Position numbers and translations under genes: made by a program. From Campanula takesimana (Eukaryota > Streptophyta > Magnoliopsida > Asterales > Campanulaceae), in the NCBI GenBank assembly GCA_026119855.1, contig JAOWBW010000086.1, positions 1,888,407 through 1,952,406 on the forward strand: a DNA stretch of 64,000 nt, read 5' to 3'. Of this stretch, positions 1-11,215 are shown piece by piece (the first letter of the stretch is position 1; every line of letters begins with the position of its first letter). The notes below the pieces were generated by a model. The model made no database searches. It saw only the letters and a program-made list of their open reading frames with translations, and was not told the DNA's origin.

Positions 1-280
1 AACACTCCCCTATAGGAGTTGACACCTCTAACACATAAGGCAGAGATTCAGAAGACTTATGCAATCGAGAAGCAAAATGCACAGACACATAAGAATGCGA
101 TGAGCCAGGGTCTATAAGTGTACGTGCCCTCAAACTAGACACAGAAATAATACCTCCTATCACATTAGAGGACTCCGAAGCCTGCTGCTGAGAAATAGCA
201 AAAACACGACCCTGAACCTTAGGCTTGCCTGAGGAATCCCTCTTCTGACCCTGAGAGGACCCAACCACACTTCCCGATGC
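1..280 (-). pseudogene. Chromovirus pol, start of aspartic protease (partial)
   Basis: Read on the minus strand this continues the frame of the gag gene beside it, after an in-frame stop at 281-283. The translation includes LIDPGSSHSYVS, the D-x-G-S active site of a Ty3/gypsy retropepsin, which cuts the gag-pol polyprotein inside the particle. The same motif recurs in the Tekay element near 21290. The window edge truncates the gene, so RT, RNase H and integrase would lie outside. The stop may be an inactivating mutation or a readthrough point; the sequence does not decide this. Confidence 0.8.
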
Positions 281-1237
281 TTACATCCTATACTTAGGGC
301 AATCCCTCTGAAAATGTCCTAACTGACCACAGTTCAAACACTTGCCCTGCTTCTTCCAACATCTCTCTTCTGAATGCCCTTCTTTCTGACAATAATTACA
401 AACTCCTCTGCTTTGACTCCCTGAAGTGTTACTTTGATTTCTATTACCTGACTGTCTTTGAGAAGACCCTTTGAATTGTGAAGATCCACCTTGATTTCCT
501 CGATTATCACCACGTTGTGGTTGCCTAACTTGCTTCCCAGCGCCTAACAATTCCATTTTCCTTTTATGTTCCTCAATGTCATGCTCCACCTGGTAAGCTC
601 GATCCACTGCATCCTGAAAATCTTGCAACTTATGGGATACTAGCTGAGTTCTAATCACGGTTTTCAAACCTTTCACAAACCTTGTAGCCTTCCTCTCCTC
701 AGTTGCCACTAGGTGAGTACAATACCTGGACAACTCTGAAAATTTAGCTGAATATTTAGCAATTGACATAGAACCTTGCTCCAAGTTAAGAAATTCCATC
801 TCCTTCCTGTCTTGATCTACTCGAGGAATGAAGTGTTCTTTGAACTTTCCCAGAAAATTCTCCCAAGTGTAAGGTACATGAGTCTCATCCCATTTTGTTT
901 TCAAAGCTTTCCACCAATGCTCAGCCGCTCCATTCAGTTTATAGGTAGCAAACCTGACTTGATCTTCCTCCGAACATCTCAAACCATCAAAGATCTTTTC
1001 CATCGATTCAATCCACCTTTCAGTTTTAGATACATCGGGCTCTCTATCATACTCCATAGGCTTCATTTTCAGAAACTGTTCTAGGCCATATCTTGGTGGT
1101 ACCTGTTCCCTTTCTTGCCTCTGATCACTTAAAGTTTTCATCGCTGCTTCAAACATTCCCTGAAACATAATTCGAGCCTCTTCTCTGGCATCCCCTTGCC
1201 CCGAAGAGCCGGCCTGATCTCCGTCAGTTTCACCCAT
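281..1237 (-). CDS. gag: Ty3/gypsy chromovirus Gag
   Basis: A 318-residue Gag, the structural protein that packages element RNA. Residues about 60-230 form the retrotransposon gag core (W-I-E-S-M-E-K-I-F near the start, EHWWKALK in the middle, MEFLNLEQGSMSI later). The C-terminus carries two CCHC zinc knuckles, CNYCQKEGHSEERC and CLNCGQLGHFQRDC, both with all four ligands, so the nucleic-acid-binding tail looks functional. The protein resembles the Gag of the Tekay element at 20218. The ATG at 1235-1237 lies about 90 bases past the primer site, as expected. The frame is open throughout, so this copy is better preserved than most in the window, but it stops before protease. Confidence 0.88.
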   Translation of the reverse strand: MGETDGDQAGSSGQGDAREEARIMFQGMFEAAMKTLSDQRQEREQVPPRYGLEQFLKMKPMEYDREPDVSKTERWIESMEKIFDGLRCSEEDQVRFATYKLNGAAEHWWKALKTKWDETHVPYTWENFLGKFKEHFIPRVDQDRKEMEFLNLEQGSMSIAKYSAKFSELSRYCTHLVATEERKATRFVKGLKTVIRTQLVSHKLQDFQDAVDRAYQVEHDIEEHKRKMELLGAGKQVRQPQRGDNRGNQGGSSQFKGSSQRQSGNRNQSNTSGSQSRGVCNYCQKEGHSEERCWKKQGKCLNCGQLGHFQRDCPKYRM

Positions 1238-1332
1238 TTTTAATGAATACCTGCATCAAACACTCAACGCTACTCACTCTATACTCTACTACCCTCCTAG
1301 GTCATTTAGCCATTCTAGACCATCTACAACCT

Positions 1333-1345
1333 AGCTCTGATACCA
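1333..1345 (-). other. Primer binding site (initiator Met tRNA type)
   Basis: On the minus strand this reads TGGTATCAGAGCT, the plant LTR-retrotransposon site complementary to the 3' end of initiator methionine tRNA. It starts two bases inside the 5' LTR end at 1348 and fixes the element's orientation. Confidence 0.9.
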
Positions 1346-1347
1346 AC

Positions 1348-3435
1348 TGTCGCGCCCCGTACCCGTGGTCCTACTTGGCCCCACGCTCGGGACACGAACG
1401 GAAGACGTTATGAAACCTTTTAGAAAATTTTTCGAAATGTCCTTTTAGAAAGTGGCACAAAAACACACTTGAAGTTCAAAGACTTCACTTAACTTGAAAC
1501 AAACTTTTACAAACACTTTCACGACGAAAGTACTTAGCCCGAAGGCTTACAAACTTTTAAACAAATGTACATACATCAACCTTTACCAAAATAGATGGAA
1601 CCATAAGAAAGTACGGGTACTCTACCCAAAGGGTTTACATTTACATAATGTAACCTTCAACAAAACAAGTCCCAACTCTTACCAAACCAACGTCCTCCCG
1701 TGCTAAGTGTCCTATCCCCTGGACCCGCCTTTATCTAAAACAGTAAACAAATAAGGGTGAGAATAAATCTCAGTAAGCTACTAAAATGCAACTACGTTAC
1801 ATGCTGATATGATGATCATAAAGAAACAATATCAACAAGTAAGCATATAGCATATAACATCAACTCATATATCACATTAGTCACATAGCCCACACTCCGG
1901 TGGATACCAAAGCCAAGGTTTAACCAATAACCATAACTGATGAGAATACCAACTGAGAAACCCATCAGAGAAAACCATCTGAGCAGCATAAATAGCTGAA
2001 GCCGTCGGGATCCCGAAAACCAAACCATAACCAATAGAACCAAGTAACCAGAGAGGGAAATATGACACAGTCATAACCCAAATACTCACCAAAGGGAGCA
2101 ATTCATCCCATCCAAGGCCAATCTGGACTGGGGAAACTAGAAGGCACAGTGGACACCTTATAGTGAACTTGGCTTATGTGCCACTATAATTCTCCCACCG
2201 CCTGACTCACAAGCTCCAATGGAAAACCTTATAGTGGACTTACCTGTACCACTATAATTCTTCCATTGGCTGACTCCACAACAAGACCAGCTGGACTTTT
2301 AACAAGAAGAACAGTAATGAATACTTGCTAAACAAAACCCGGGGCATTTAATCCAAGAAGGAATTAAGCCAAATACATCACAAGATGCACACGAAAGATT
2401 TCTCATAAAGAGTCCATAAAAAAAGACATTTAATCCATTACTAACATTCCACAACAATCATCTAAGTACTTTAGGACACTACCCAAAAACTAGACCAAGG
2501 TTGATCTCTAAACTCCTTAGTTGAAAACTCTAAACTTTTTCAGACAACTGGGCGGTCGCCCAAACAGGGCTGTGCGGCCGCCCAAAATGCTCTGACCCAA
2601 GAAGAAAACCCTTCAGATAGATGTGCGGCCGCACACCCATTTTTGGGCGGCCGCCCACATCACCCGGCAGTCCTAAAAACTTAACCAAAGTTTGCTCCTT
2701 TTGTTTCACAAGCATAACATATATATGCTACACAACTTAAGTAACTTTTATTAAGGATACAAATTGCATTCCCAAACCATTACAACACTCAGCTCAAACC
2801 AAGTCTATATACTCCCTTTGTCCCAAAATTACAAGTATAGCAAATATTACCCAAATCACAAAATTAACAAGTAGGAGTATCATATATAGCATATATGACT
2901 ATTTTAACATTTAAAGGGGAATTAGTAACTTACCTAGTTCCGGAAAAAGTATCGCTGAAATAAGTTTTGTTCGGCTAGAAATGACCTACTCGACGCCCTG
3001 ATCATTTTTATAAAATTAGTTTTTAAAACGGGTAAGTAAATAAAAAGAATTAAATCGAAATGGGTTGAACTTACCTTTTCTCCTAACCCTAACTGAGACG
3101 TAGAAGAATGTTGCAGAAGAAAGTTTTGCACAGTGAAGGAAGAAAGAAAGGAAAGTTTCCTTTAATATCTTACCCATTCTTTACATTTTGGTCACCCAAC
3201 TTCTAAAGTTAACACTTTAGCCCTTAAACTTACATTTTCAACTAGGACCCTAAAGTTTCAACTTAATCATTTAACTCCTTTAATCATTATTTTTATTAAC
3301 TAAGTAAATAATACAAATAATCAAGTATGATATGCAAATCATAAAATATGATGCAACACATAATATGCACATATAAGTCAAATAAAAATCCCCAAAAATA
3401 TAAAATAAATAGGGACGGGTTTTGGGGTCGCTACA
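1348..3435 (-). mobile_element. 5' LTR of the minus-strand chromovirus
   Basis: On the minus strand the segment starts TGTAGCGACCCC (at 3435) and ends GGCGCGACA (at 1348), next to the primer site: a TG...CA LTR of about 2.09 kb. The long LTR fits Tekay/Del chromoviruses. A TATA-like stretch (ATATATAT) lies near 2712-2722, about 60 bp before a palindrome array on the minus strand. The 3' LTR is outside the window, so neither age nor target duplication can be read. No convincing coding region lies inside it. Confidence 0.82.
2550..2657. repeat. Palindrome array in chromovirus LTR
   Basis: Four near-perfect palindromes with cores GCGGTCGC (2552-2559), GCGGCCGC (2574-2581), GCGGCCGC (2625-2632) and GCGGCCGC (2647-2654). 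Arms extend to TGTGCGGCCGCACA or GGGCGGCCGCCC. Core centres are 22, 51 and 22 bp apart, i.e. two pairs with the same internal spacing. The arms stand out from the AT-rich surroundings. Confidence 0.85.
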
Positions 3436-3781
3436 AAATATGAAAAAGTATGAAATACTCATTTACTTATTTTTCTGTATCTTTGTGATTCTGATAATAA
3501 TTATTGTGTATAATTAGTTTAGTGTTATTTTAGGAAATAGTTGTAATTATTTAGGAATAGTTTAATTTGAGTTATTTATTATTTTTATGATTTACTTGAT
3601 TAACCTATTGATGTCTATCTATGGTAGTTAGTGTTTTTTTATTTTAGGTAAACTTGGATTCTCTCTATGGAAGGATTTGATGAATATACTTATTGATCTC
3701 CAAGGAAGGAATACAAGAGATGGGCTGCATATATTTTCACGTCTTTTATTCTCTCATTCTGTAAAATTCTGAATAGATAGC

Positions 3782-3827
<46 letters not shown>

Positions 3828-4133
3828 CTTCATTTGTTCTTGCAGTTCTAAACCTTTTAGAACTACAAGTTTTTTGATGTTTAGTCTATTCAAGATAGAA
3901 TAGGTTTTTATCTTTTAGTTAGTTTGTTCTTTCATTCATCTTGTACTCTGCAAGATAGTTTCATATATGAATGTTTTTAAGCAAGTAAATTCTTGCTGAA
4001 GTGTTTAAATCTCTGTTTTAATTTCCGCTACATTTAATCTCTGTTCGTTATCAGTTGTGTTGTCAGTTGTGTGATCACAAGTGTCCTGACAAGCGGTCGT
4101 TCCCAGAAACAGTCCTAGCTACAAATCTTTTAA
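3436..4133 (+). mobile_element. Remnant of SIRE-like copia LTR
   Basis: AT-rich sequence without genes, lying between the chromovirus LTR and the copia primer site at 4135. By position it is the 5' LTR, or what is left of it, of the copia element whose gag starts near 4190. The chromovirus LTR abuts it at 3435, so its true start may be cut off; I could not find the TG terminus. It contains an AG microsatellite. Confidence 0.5.
3783..3820. repeat. (AG)n microsatellite
   Basis: Nineteen uninterrupted AG dinucleotides followed by AAAGAG. An ordinary dinucleotide repeat inside the copia LTR remnant. Confidence 0.97.
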
Positions 4134-4134
4134 T

Positions 4135-4147
4135 TGGCACCAGAGCC
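4135..4147 (+). other. Primer binding site, variant of Met-tRNA type
   Basis: TGGCACCAGAGCC differs from the usual TGGTATCAGAGC at two positions and sits about 40 bp before the copia gag. It marks the LTR/leader border of this element. Drift or use of another tRNA are both possible. Confidence 0.6.
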
Positions 4148-4174
4148 TGATCTCGATACACTGAGAAGTGATCC

Positions 4175-5050
4175 TTGAAAGTAGCCATTATGGACTGTCC
4201 TCATAGTCGTAAATCTCTAACACTATATGGTTCAAACTATACCATTTGGAAGGCAAAAATGATCATGTACATCAAAAACATTGATCATCGCTCATGGGTT
4301 AGTATTCTTGTGGGATATACTCCTCCAAGGACTGAAGTGACTGCTACAGCTTCAGCCGGGGAGGAGAATAAGGAAAAAGTGTATATCCCTAAACCCGAGG
4401 AGACATGGAACAATGAGGAAATTGCTCTTGCAAATTACAATTCCAAGGACATGTCAGCAATCTCTGACCATGTAGATCCTCATCTGTATAGGTTATTCTC
4501 TAACCATATTGTTTCCAAGACTTCTTGGGATATTCTTCAACTCCATTGTGAAGGATCTGATAGTGTGAAGCAAACTAAATTAAGAAGGTTAATGACAAAA
4601 TTTGAAAACTTAAGAATGGGAGAGAATGAAACCATCAAGGATTATTCTGGTAAAATTTTGGACATTTCTAACGAATCCTTTGCTTTAGGAGAATCCATCT
4701 CCAATGCAAGACTTGTTAGCAAAATTTTAAGAACTCTCCCAGAAAAGTTTAATATCAAGATTGCTGTTATTGAAGAAACTTGTGATGCTCGCACTGTTAG
4801 TTTAGATCATGTCCTAAGTATCCTTACCACTTTTGAGTTGAATCTCGAAGTTCAAGAAACTAACAAAGTAAATTCAATTGCTCTTGCTAGTGCTCTTACT
4901 GTGTCCAAAGATCTTGTAGAATTATCAAAGGATGTTGATGACTCAAACTTAGAGGAAGATGAATGTGACTTGATCACTCAAAAATTCAACAAAATGTTGA
5001 ACAAAAAACGTCAACAAAGGTTTCCCAATAAGGTTACTATTGGAAATTAA
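4175..5050 (+). CDS. gag: Ty1/copia Gag, SIRE-like, truncated
   Basis: Open for 291 codons. It matches the UBN2-type Gag of SIRE/Maximus-like copia elements: LYGSNYTIWKAKM near the start, a central region (about residues 100-235) with MTKFENLRMGENETI and ILRTLPEKF, then an acidic stretch. The more likely start is the second ATG (about 4190), where the family's usual N-terminus begins. The zinc knuckle and all of pol are missing: similarity stops just before 5050, where sequence of another copia LTR begins. This is a broken element end, not a complete gene. Gag would form the cytoplasmic particle. Confidence 0.75.
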   Translation: MKVAIMDCPHSRKSLTLYGSNYTIWKAKMIMYIKNIDHRSWVSILVGYTPPRTEVTATASAGEENKEKVYIPKPEETWNNEEIALANYNSKDMSAISDHVDPHLYRLFSNHIVSKTSWDILQLHCEGSDSVKQTKLRRLMTKFENLRMGENETIKDYSGKILDISNESFALGESISNARLVSKILRTLPEKFNIKIAVIEETCDARTVSLDHVLSILTTFELNLEVQETNKVNSIALASALTVSKDLVELSKDVDDSNLEEDECDLITQKFNKMLNKKRQQRFPNKVTIGN

Positions 5051-5066
5051 GGCTTTCTGATCCTGG

Positions 5067-5142
5067 TGTGCGACCGCACAAACCAGGCCGGGCGGCCGCA
5101 CATGTTTGGGCGACCGCACACCTGATTTTGGGCGGCCGCACA
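5067..5142. repeat. Palindrome array upstream of copia TATA box
   Basis: Four sites with cores GCGACCGC (5070-5077), GCGGCCGC (5092-5099), GCGACCGC (5110-5117) and GCGGCCGC (5132-5139). They alternate GA/GG at the centre, with arms GTGC...GCACA or GGGC...GCACA. Centres are 22, 18 and 22 bp apart. The array ends about 95 bp before the TATA box. Confidence 0.88.
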
Positions 5143-5233
5143 GTTAGTCGGGACAAGTTTCCTGATTTAATTAGGAAAAGGATTTTGGACGGGTTTTAAC
5201 ACAAGTTTTCTATTTGGAATAGGTCTAACTTGT

Positions 5234-5240
5234 ATATAAA
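5234..5240 (+). promoter_or_regulatory. LTR TATA box
   Basis: TATATAAAC at 5234-5242, inside the LTR and about 450 bp before its end, is the best core promoter candidate for transcription of this copia element. Confidence 0.65.
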
Positions 5241-5691
5241 CAGCCAAATTCGGGCCAGAACCATACCCTAGCTTTTGTGCAAGTCTCTAAAGAGTTTGAG
5301 AGAGTTTTATTTTGTTCTAAGACATCCTAGATTGAAGAACAAAATAATACACAAATAATATTCCATATATTTCATATTAATTGTGAAAACGTGTTTCACA
5401 ATTTTGGTCTAGCAACCAAGATCAAGTGTTCTTGATATTCGTTCAAGGTGTGGATACCGCTAGAGGGTGAAGCTCATCATCTTCAAAGTTCGTGTTCTTA
5501 CTTGTTCGTGATTAAAGCTTCAATTTCTCCACCAAGATCAAAGACCAAATTCAAAGTCATCAAGGGTTAGTTTTTCTAGTATTCATGTTGCAAGTATTTG
5601 ATTTAATCATATGAATGGATCTATGGGCTTTGGGTTTCATAAAATTTTAAATGCTATTTTCTGCTGCGCATGTTACTACGAAACCCAACAG

Positions 5692-5704
5692 TGGTATCAG
5701 AGCT
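5692..5704 (+). other. Primer binding site (initiator Met tRNA)
   Basis: TGGTATCAGAGCT begins two bases after the LTR end at 5690. It is an exact match to the common plant copia primer site. Confidence 0.92.
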
Positions 5705-7241
5705 TCCGTTCATGTTGATTATTTCAATACCTAGATCATGTTGTGTGTATATAAATTATTTATGTGCCTAACATGATATGAATATTGGATATATGATGTT
5801 TATGTGTTATATGATTTTATGTGGTCTATTGTTTTACAACTTTAATCGCACTATTGAATCGCACTAAAAATTATGTTGGATTCTGAATTGTTTGATTATT
5901 AATTTTTGATTGGATCAAAGTTTTAATAATCGGGGAAAACAATTTTGAGACAAATTTTCGAACTTTAAAAATTCATTCTGATGCTACTGTGCGACCGCAC
6001 AGAAAACCTTGGGCGGCCGCACAAGTTTGGGCGACCGCACAGTTTTTTCTTGGGCGGCCGCACAATTGTCAGGATTTTGGCTTTGATTTTCGGTCAGAGT
6101 CAGAATCTGGAATTTTGATTGGGTCCGACCAGACCAGTGACAAGACCGGCCAGACCTGCTGATCTAGAGTGGGTTTTGGGCAGTTGGTTTGGGTGTGGAT
6201 CCTGGGTTTTGATTTTCCTATTTGTTTTAGTCATGTTATTCTAAGATTGGTTCAAGGTTTGGATGGCTAATCTACGTTCATCGAGATTGTGTTTCCCAAA
6301 CTTGATCGCAATCAAAGTTTCAAAGTTAAAACGAAGTTAGAATTATGAAGAGTTCATAATTGCTAAAATTGAGAAACAAAGTTCTTGATTCAAAGATTGA
6401 AGATCCATGTGGAATTGTGGGTGCAATTGGCTACGTTCATCGAGACCATCTATTGCTTAGTTTCGGCCACATGGACTACTTTCTTGGTTTCTTGAATTAG
6501 TGCAGAATTGTGGATGCCTTATGGCTTAGTTTCGGCCGCACTTCTTGTTGTCTTGATTTGGAGATAATAACCAAAGTTAAAATAGTCTCATCCTCATAAT
6601 TATAGAGAAACTAATGACACATAAATATTATGCTTAAATTAATGGAGATTAATTTAGTGGTTAAACTTGATGCGTAACATGTTTATATTATGTGCTCATA
6701 AATGTGTTATATGATATATGTGATGAACCTTCAAAGAAAGTTTTAAGTCCTTCTGCCATGCCATGATTAAAACACTTGTTTATACATGGGTAATTTTGTG
6801 TGGGCTCACCAAAGCGAGGTGCATTGATTTTATTCATGTATGAGCAAGATGAGTGAATAAGAGTTTCCTATGCGTTTAAAATGATTGGACTTAATTAAGC
6901 GTAAAAATAGTTTTGGGCTTAAGGCAAAGATGAGATTTAACATGCCTTTTGAAATTGGATTTCTTAAAGAATCTCATGAAAAGAACTAAGAGTCATACGG
7001 AGTATGAGATATGATTGACAAGAGTTGTCTACCTAATTAATTTGATTTTGAGCGGTGCGCCAAAGCGTACTTAAAATTAAATTAAAGCGGGATCTTAACC
7101 CATTTAAATTATACTATACATTGGATGTATAAAGAAGGTTGTATAATTTAGTGGGAGTATTTTTTGGAAAAATACATTGTTTATTTCTTTAATGAAAATT
7201 GGTACTTATTAAATTTTGGGAATTTTGCATAATTGTATATA
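5705..7241 (+). other. Copia leader with second palindrome array
   Basis: About 1.5 kb of non-coding leader between primer site and gag. It contains a second four-site array with cores GCGACCGC (5991-5998), GCGGCCGC (6013-6020), GCGACCGC (6031-6038) and GCGGCCGC (6054-6061), centres 22, 18 and 23 bp apart. Motif, order and spacing match the LTR array. A short direct repeat (a block with CTACGTTCATCGAGA and TAGTTTCGGCC) occurs near 6270 and 6430-6540. No open frame of note. Confidence 0.75.
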
Positions 7242-10200
7242 ATGACTAACAACACTCAATCAATTTCGTTGCGATCGATCCTTGAGAAGGATAAGCTCCA
7301 AGAGAATGGTACTAACTTTATGGATTGAATCCGTAGCCTAAGAATTGTTCTTAGGCAAGAAGATAAGTTGTACATTCTCGATGGGCCTCTTCCTGCTGAA
7401 CCAGAACCTACTGCCCCTAGGGCAGAAAGAGACAGTTACCAGAAACATCGTAATGATTCTAGAGATGTAAGTTGTCTCATGCTTGCTACTATGTGCTCAA
7501 AACTCCAACAAAGTTTGGAACATTTGGAAGCCTATGAGATAGGCGTGGAGTTAAGAGTCATGTTTCAAGAGCAAGTTAGGCAAGAGAGGTACAAGACCAT
7601 TGTTGCATTCACTTCTTGAAAAATGAGTGAAGGGCAACAAGTGAGTCCTCACATGCTTAAAATGAAAGGTTATGTGGAGCATCTTGAGAAACTTGGCTAT
7701 CCAATCCCATTGGAGCTAGCCACAGATCTCATTCTTAATTCATTGCCTAAAAGTTATAATAAGTTTGTGATGAATTATAACATGCATGGAATGGATAAGA
7801 ATCTCTCCGAGTTGGATGGGATGCTTAAAACTGCGGAGATGAAGATTGCGGAGAAAGGTTCTCCTGTGCTCTTGGTTCATGATGGGAAGAAGGCTGGTGC
7901 CAAAGGAAAAGGTAAGGCAAAAGTTGTCAAACCCAAGATAAGCAAGGCAAAGGTTGCCAAGGCTTCTGAGGCAAAACCCGATTCACAAAAGGATGCAATC
8001 TGTTTCCATTGTCAAGAAATTGGTCATTGGAAACGTAATTGCAAGGCTTTCTTGGAAGAGCAAAAGAAGAAGAAAGGCAGCAAGGCTACATCGACTTCAG
8101 GTATCTATATGATAGATATTCTCCTTTCTACCACTGATTCTTGGGTATTGGATACCGGATGTGGTTCTCACATTTGTTTAAATGTGCAGGGACTAAAGAA
8201 TAGGAGAATACTTAAAGAGGGTGAAGTAGACCTACGCGTGGGGAATGGAGCAAGAGTTGCTGCATTAGCCGTAGGGACTTATGAAGTCACTTTACCTTCC
8301 GGTTTAATACTTGTTTTGAACAATTGCTATTATGTACCGGATTTAAGTAGAAATATTATTTCAGTTTCTTGTTTGGATAATGAAGGTTTTAAGTTTCTTA
8401 TTGAGAATAAGAAATTTTCTATTTATTTAAATGATGTGCTTTATGGTATTGCTAATTCATTTAATAGCCTTTATGTCTTGGATGTCAAGAATGAAAATAA
8501 TGAAAATGTCTATCATATAAATAAGAAATCTAAACCTAATGATGTAAATCATTCTTATTTGTGGCATTGCCATCTTGGTCATATTAATGAGAAGCGTATC
8601 TCAAAACTCCATGGGGACGGCCTTTTGGGTTCATGTGACCTCGAGTCATATGATACTTGCGAGTCGTGTCTTCTTGGAAAAATGACTAAGACACCTTTTA
8701 CCAAGCTAGGTGAAAGGGCAAGCGACTTATTGGGGTTGATACATTCCGATGTATGCGGACCATTAAGTAGCAATGCTAGGGGAGGATTTCAATACTTCAT
8801 AACCTTCACTGATGATTATAGTAGATTTGGGTATGTTAACCTAATGAAACATAAAAGTGAAGCATTTGAGATATTTAGAATATTTCAAAATGAAGTAGAA
8901 AAACAACTTGGCAAAAGTATTAAGGCACTTCGATTAGATCGAGGTGGAGAATACTTGAGTCATGAATTTGATGATCATCTAAAGAATTGTGGAATAGTTT
9001 CACAATTGACTCCACCCGGAACACCACAATGGAATGGTGTGTCCGAGAGGAGAAATCGGACTTTGTTAGACATGGTTCGATCAATGATGAGTCAAGTTGA
9101 TTTTCCAATATCCTTTTGGGGTTACGCTCTAGAAACCGCTGCTTTCACACTAATCGTGTTCTAACTAAATCGATTCAAAAGACTCCATATGAGATGTGGA
9201 GCGGAAAGAAGCCTTGTCTGTCTTTCATGAAGATTTAGGGTTGTGAAGCTTTTGTAAAAAGACTTGTCTCAGACAAACTTGCACACAAATATGATAAATG
9301 TAGTTTCGTGGGATATCCTAAGGAAACTAAAGGATAATACTTTTACAACCAAATGGACAACAAAGTGTTTGTTGCCCGAACTGGTATCTTTCTAGAGAAA
9401 GAGTTTCTCTCCAAAGAAATCAGTGGGAGTAAAATAAATCTTGAAGAAATTCGAGACCCAGAAAATAACATTGAACCAATATTGGAACAAGAACAAGAAC
9501 CACAAGGAGTTATGAAACCTATTCAAAATACACAAGCAACTCCCAGATCTAGTAGGTTACGATCCGAGCCTGAGAGATATGGATTTCTCGTAACGGATAG
9601 TAATGAGGTGGAAATCATTGAGAATGATGAACCGACAACCTATCAAGAGGCGATGTCTTCTCCTAATTCGGACAAGTGGCTTGGAGCCATCGAATCCGAA
9701 TTGCAATCTATGCAAGACAATCAAGTTTGGAATTTGATTGATGCACCCGAAGGTGTAAAAACCATAGGATGCAAATGGGTCTTCAAGAAGAAGACTGACA
9801 TGGATGGGAAGGTGCATACTTACAAAGCTAGACTTGTAGCGAAAGGTTATAGGAAAGTTCATGGTATTGACTATGATGAAACCTTTTCACCCGTAGCAAT
9901 GATCAAGTCTATAAGAATTTTGCTTGCCATTGCCGCATATCATGACTATGAAATATGGCAAATGGATGTCAAAACCGCTTTCCTAAATGGAAAACTACAA
10001 GAGGATGTGTATATGCACAACCAGAAGGTTTTGAACAGAATTCTAAGGTATGCAAATTGCAGAAATCCATTTATGGATTGAAGCAAGCTTCTAGGAGTTG
10101 GAATTTCCGTTTTGATGAATCGGTCAAAGAGTTTGGTTTCATCAAGAACGAAGATGAGCCTTGTGTATACAAGAAGATTAGTAGGAGCATAGTGCTATTC

Positions 10201-11201
10201 CTGATTTTATATGTGGATGACATATTACTCATTGGAAATGACATTCCTACACTTCAGTCTTAAAGACTTGGTTGGGAAAGTGTTTTGCAATGAAAGATAT
10301 GGGTGAAGCCGCATATATACTTGGCATTAAGATCTATAGAGATAGATCAAGGAAGCTACTTTGTTTAAGCCAATGTACATACATTGACAAGGTCATTAGA
10401 AGATTCCGTATGGAAAATTCTAAAAGAGGAACCTTGCCGGTGTTACATGGAGTTTCTCTAAGCAAGACTCAATGTCCTAAGACAAAAGATGAGCGTGAGA
10501 AAATGAATGATGTTCCATATGCTTCGTCAATTGGGTCCATCATATATGCCATGATTTGTACTAGGCCGAGTGTATCATATGCTTTGAGCATGATAAGTAG
10601 AAACCAATCCGACCCCAGAGAGAATCACTGGGTGGCTGTAAAAGCGATTCTTAAGTACTTGAGAAGGACTAAAGACTCGTTTTTGGTCTATGGAGGAATG
10701 GAAGATGATCTCGTTGTAAATGCTTACACGGATGCAAGCTTCCAAACCGACAGAGATGACAGTCGATCGCAATCGGGTTTTGTGTTTATGTCAAATGGTG
10801 GAGCTGTAAGCTGGAAGAGTTCCAAGCAGAGTACAACCTCTTATTCTACAACGGAAGCTGAGTATATTGTTGCATCGGATGCTGCAAAGGAAGCTGTTTG
10901 GATCAAGAAGTTCATCACTGAACTTGAAGTGGTTCCTAGTATTGCTAATCCAATAGACCTTTATTGTGATAATAATGGTGCTATTTCTCAAGCAAAGGAA
11001 CCAAGGGCACATCAAAAATCCAAACACATACTTAGGCGTTACCATGTCATTCGAGAAATCATTGACAGAGGTGACGTGAATATATGCAAAGTACCTACTG
11101 ATGACAATATCGCGGACCCGCTGACAAAGGGACTTCCACAAGCTAAACATGAAGGTCATGTTAGGTCCATGGGTATTAGATACATGGGAGATTGGGCCTA
11201 G
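7242..11201 (+). pseudogene. Ty1/copia gag-pol, multiply broken
   Basis: The domains are in copia order. Gag starts at 7242; its zinc knuckle is CFHCQEIGHWKRNC (near 8007). Protease active site: WVLDTGCGSHIC (near 8145). Integrase has HLGHIN...CESC for zinc, then DDE residues in LIHSDVCGP, LRLDRGGEYL and NGVSERR. RT has QMDVKTAFLNG and LYVDDILLIGND (near 10210). RNase H has AYTDASF and STTEAEYI, ending at 11201. Lesions: TGA at 7326 and 7617, frameshift near 9150 with TAA at 9162, TAG at 9236, TAA at 9335, frameshifts near 10015 and 10261. Nothing functional can be made. The C-terminal 300 residues (RNase H end) are the longest intact part. Confidence 0.93.
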
Positions 11202-11215
11202 GGCAAGTGGGAGAT
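11201..11215 (+). other. Polypurine tract
   Basis: GGGCAAGTGGGAGAT lies directly before the 3' LTR start and would prime plus-strand DNA synthesis. The same sequence, with one change, adjoins the reverse-oriented relative at 32759. Confidence 0.85.

Larger units (their letters stand above)
5051..5690 (+). mobile_element. Partial 5' LTR of plus-strand copia element
   Basis: This is the 3' part of an LTR that ends ACCCAACA at 5690, directly before a primer site. Its TG start is absent; the left border at about 5051 abuts the SIRE-like gag. It holds a palindrome array (5067-5140) and a TATA box (5234). The same family appears in reverse at 31363-32758, where the whole LTR is 1396 bp, so about half is missing here. 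Confidence 0.75.

Noticed and set aside
776..1084. Plus-strand open frame of 102 codons
   Set aside because: Lies entirely opposite the gag gene at 281-1237 and resembles no protein.
10791..11159. Minus-strand frame of 122 codons
   Set aside because: Antisense shadow of the copia RNase H region.
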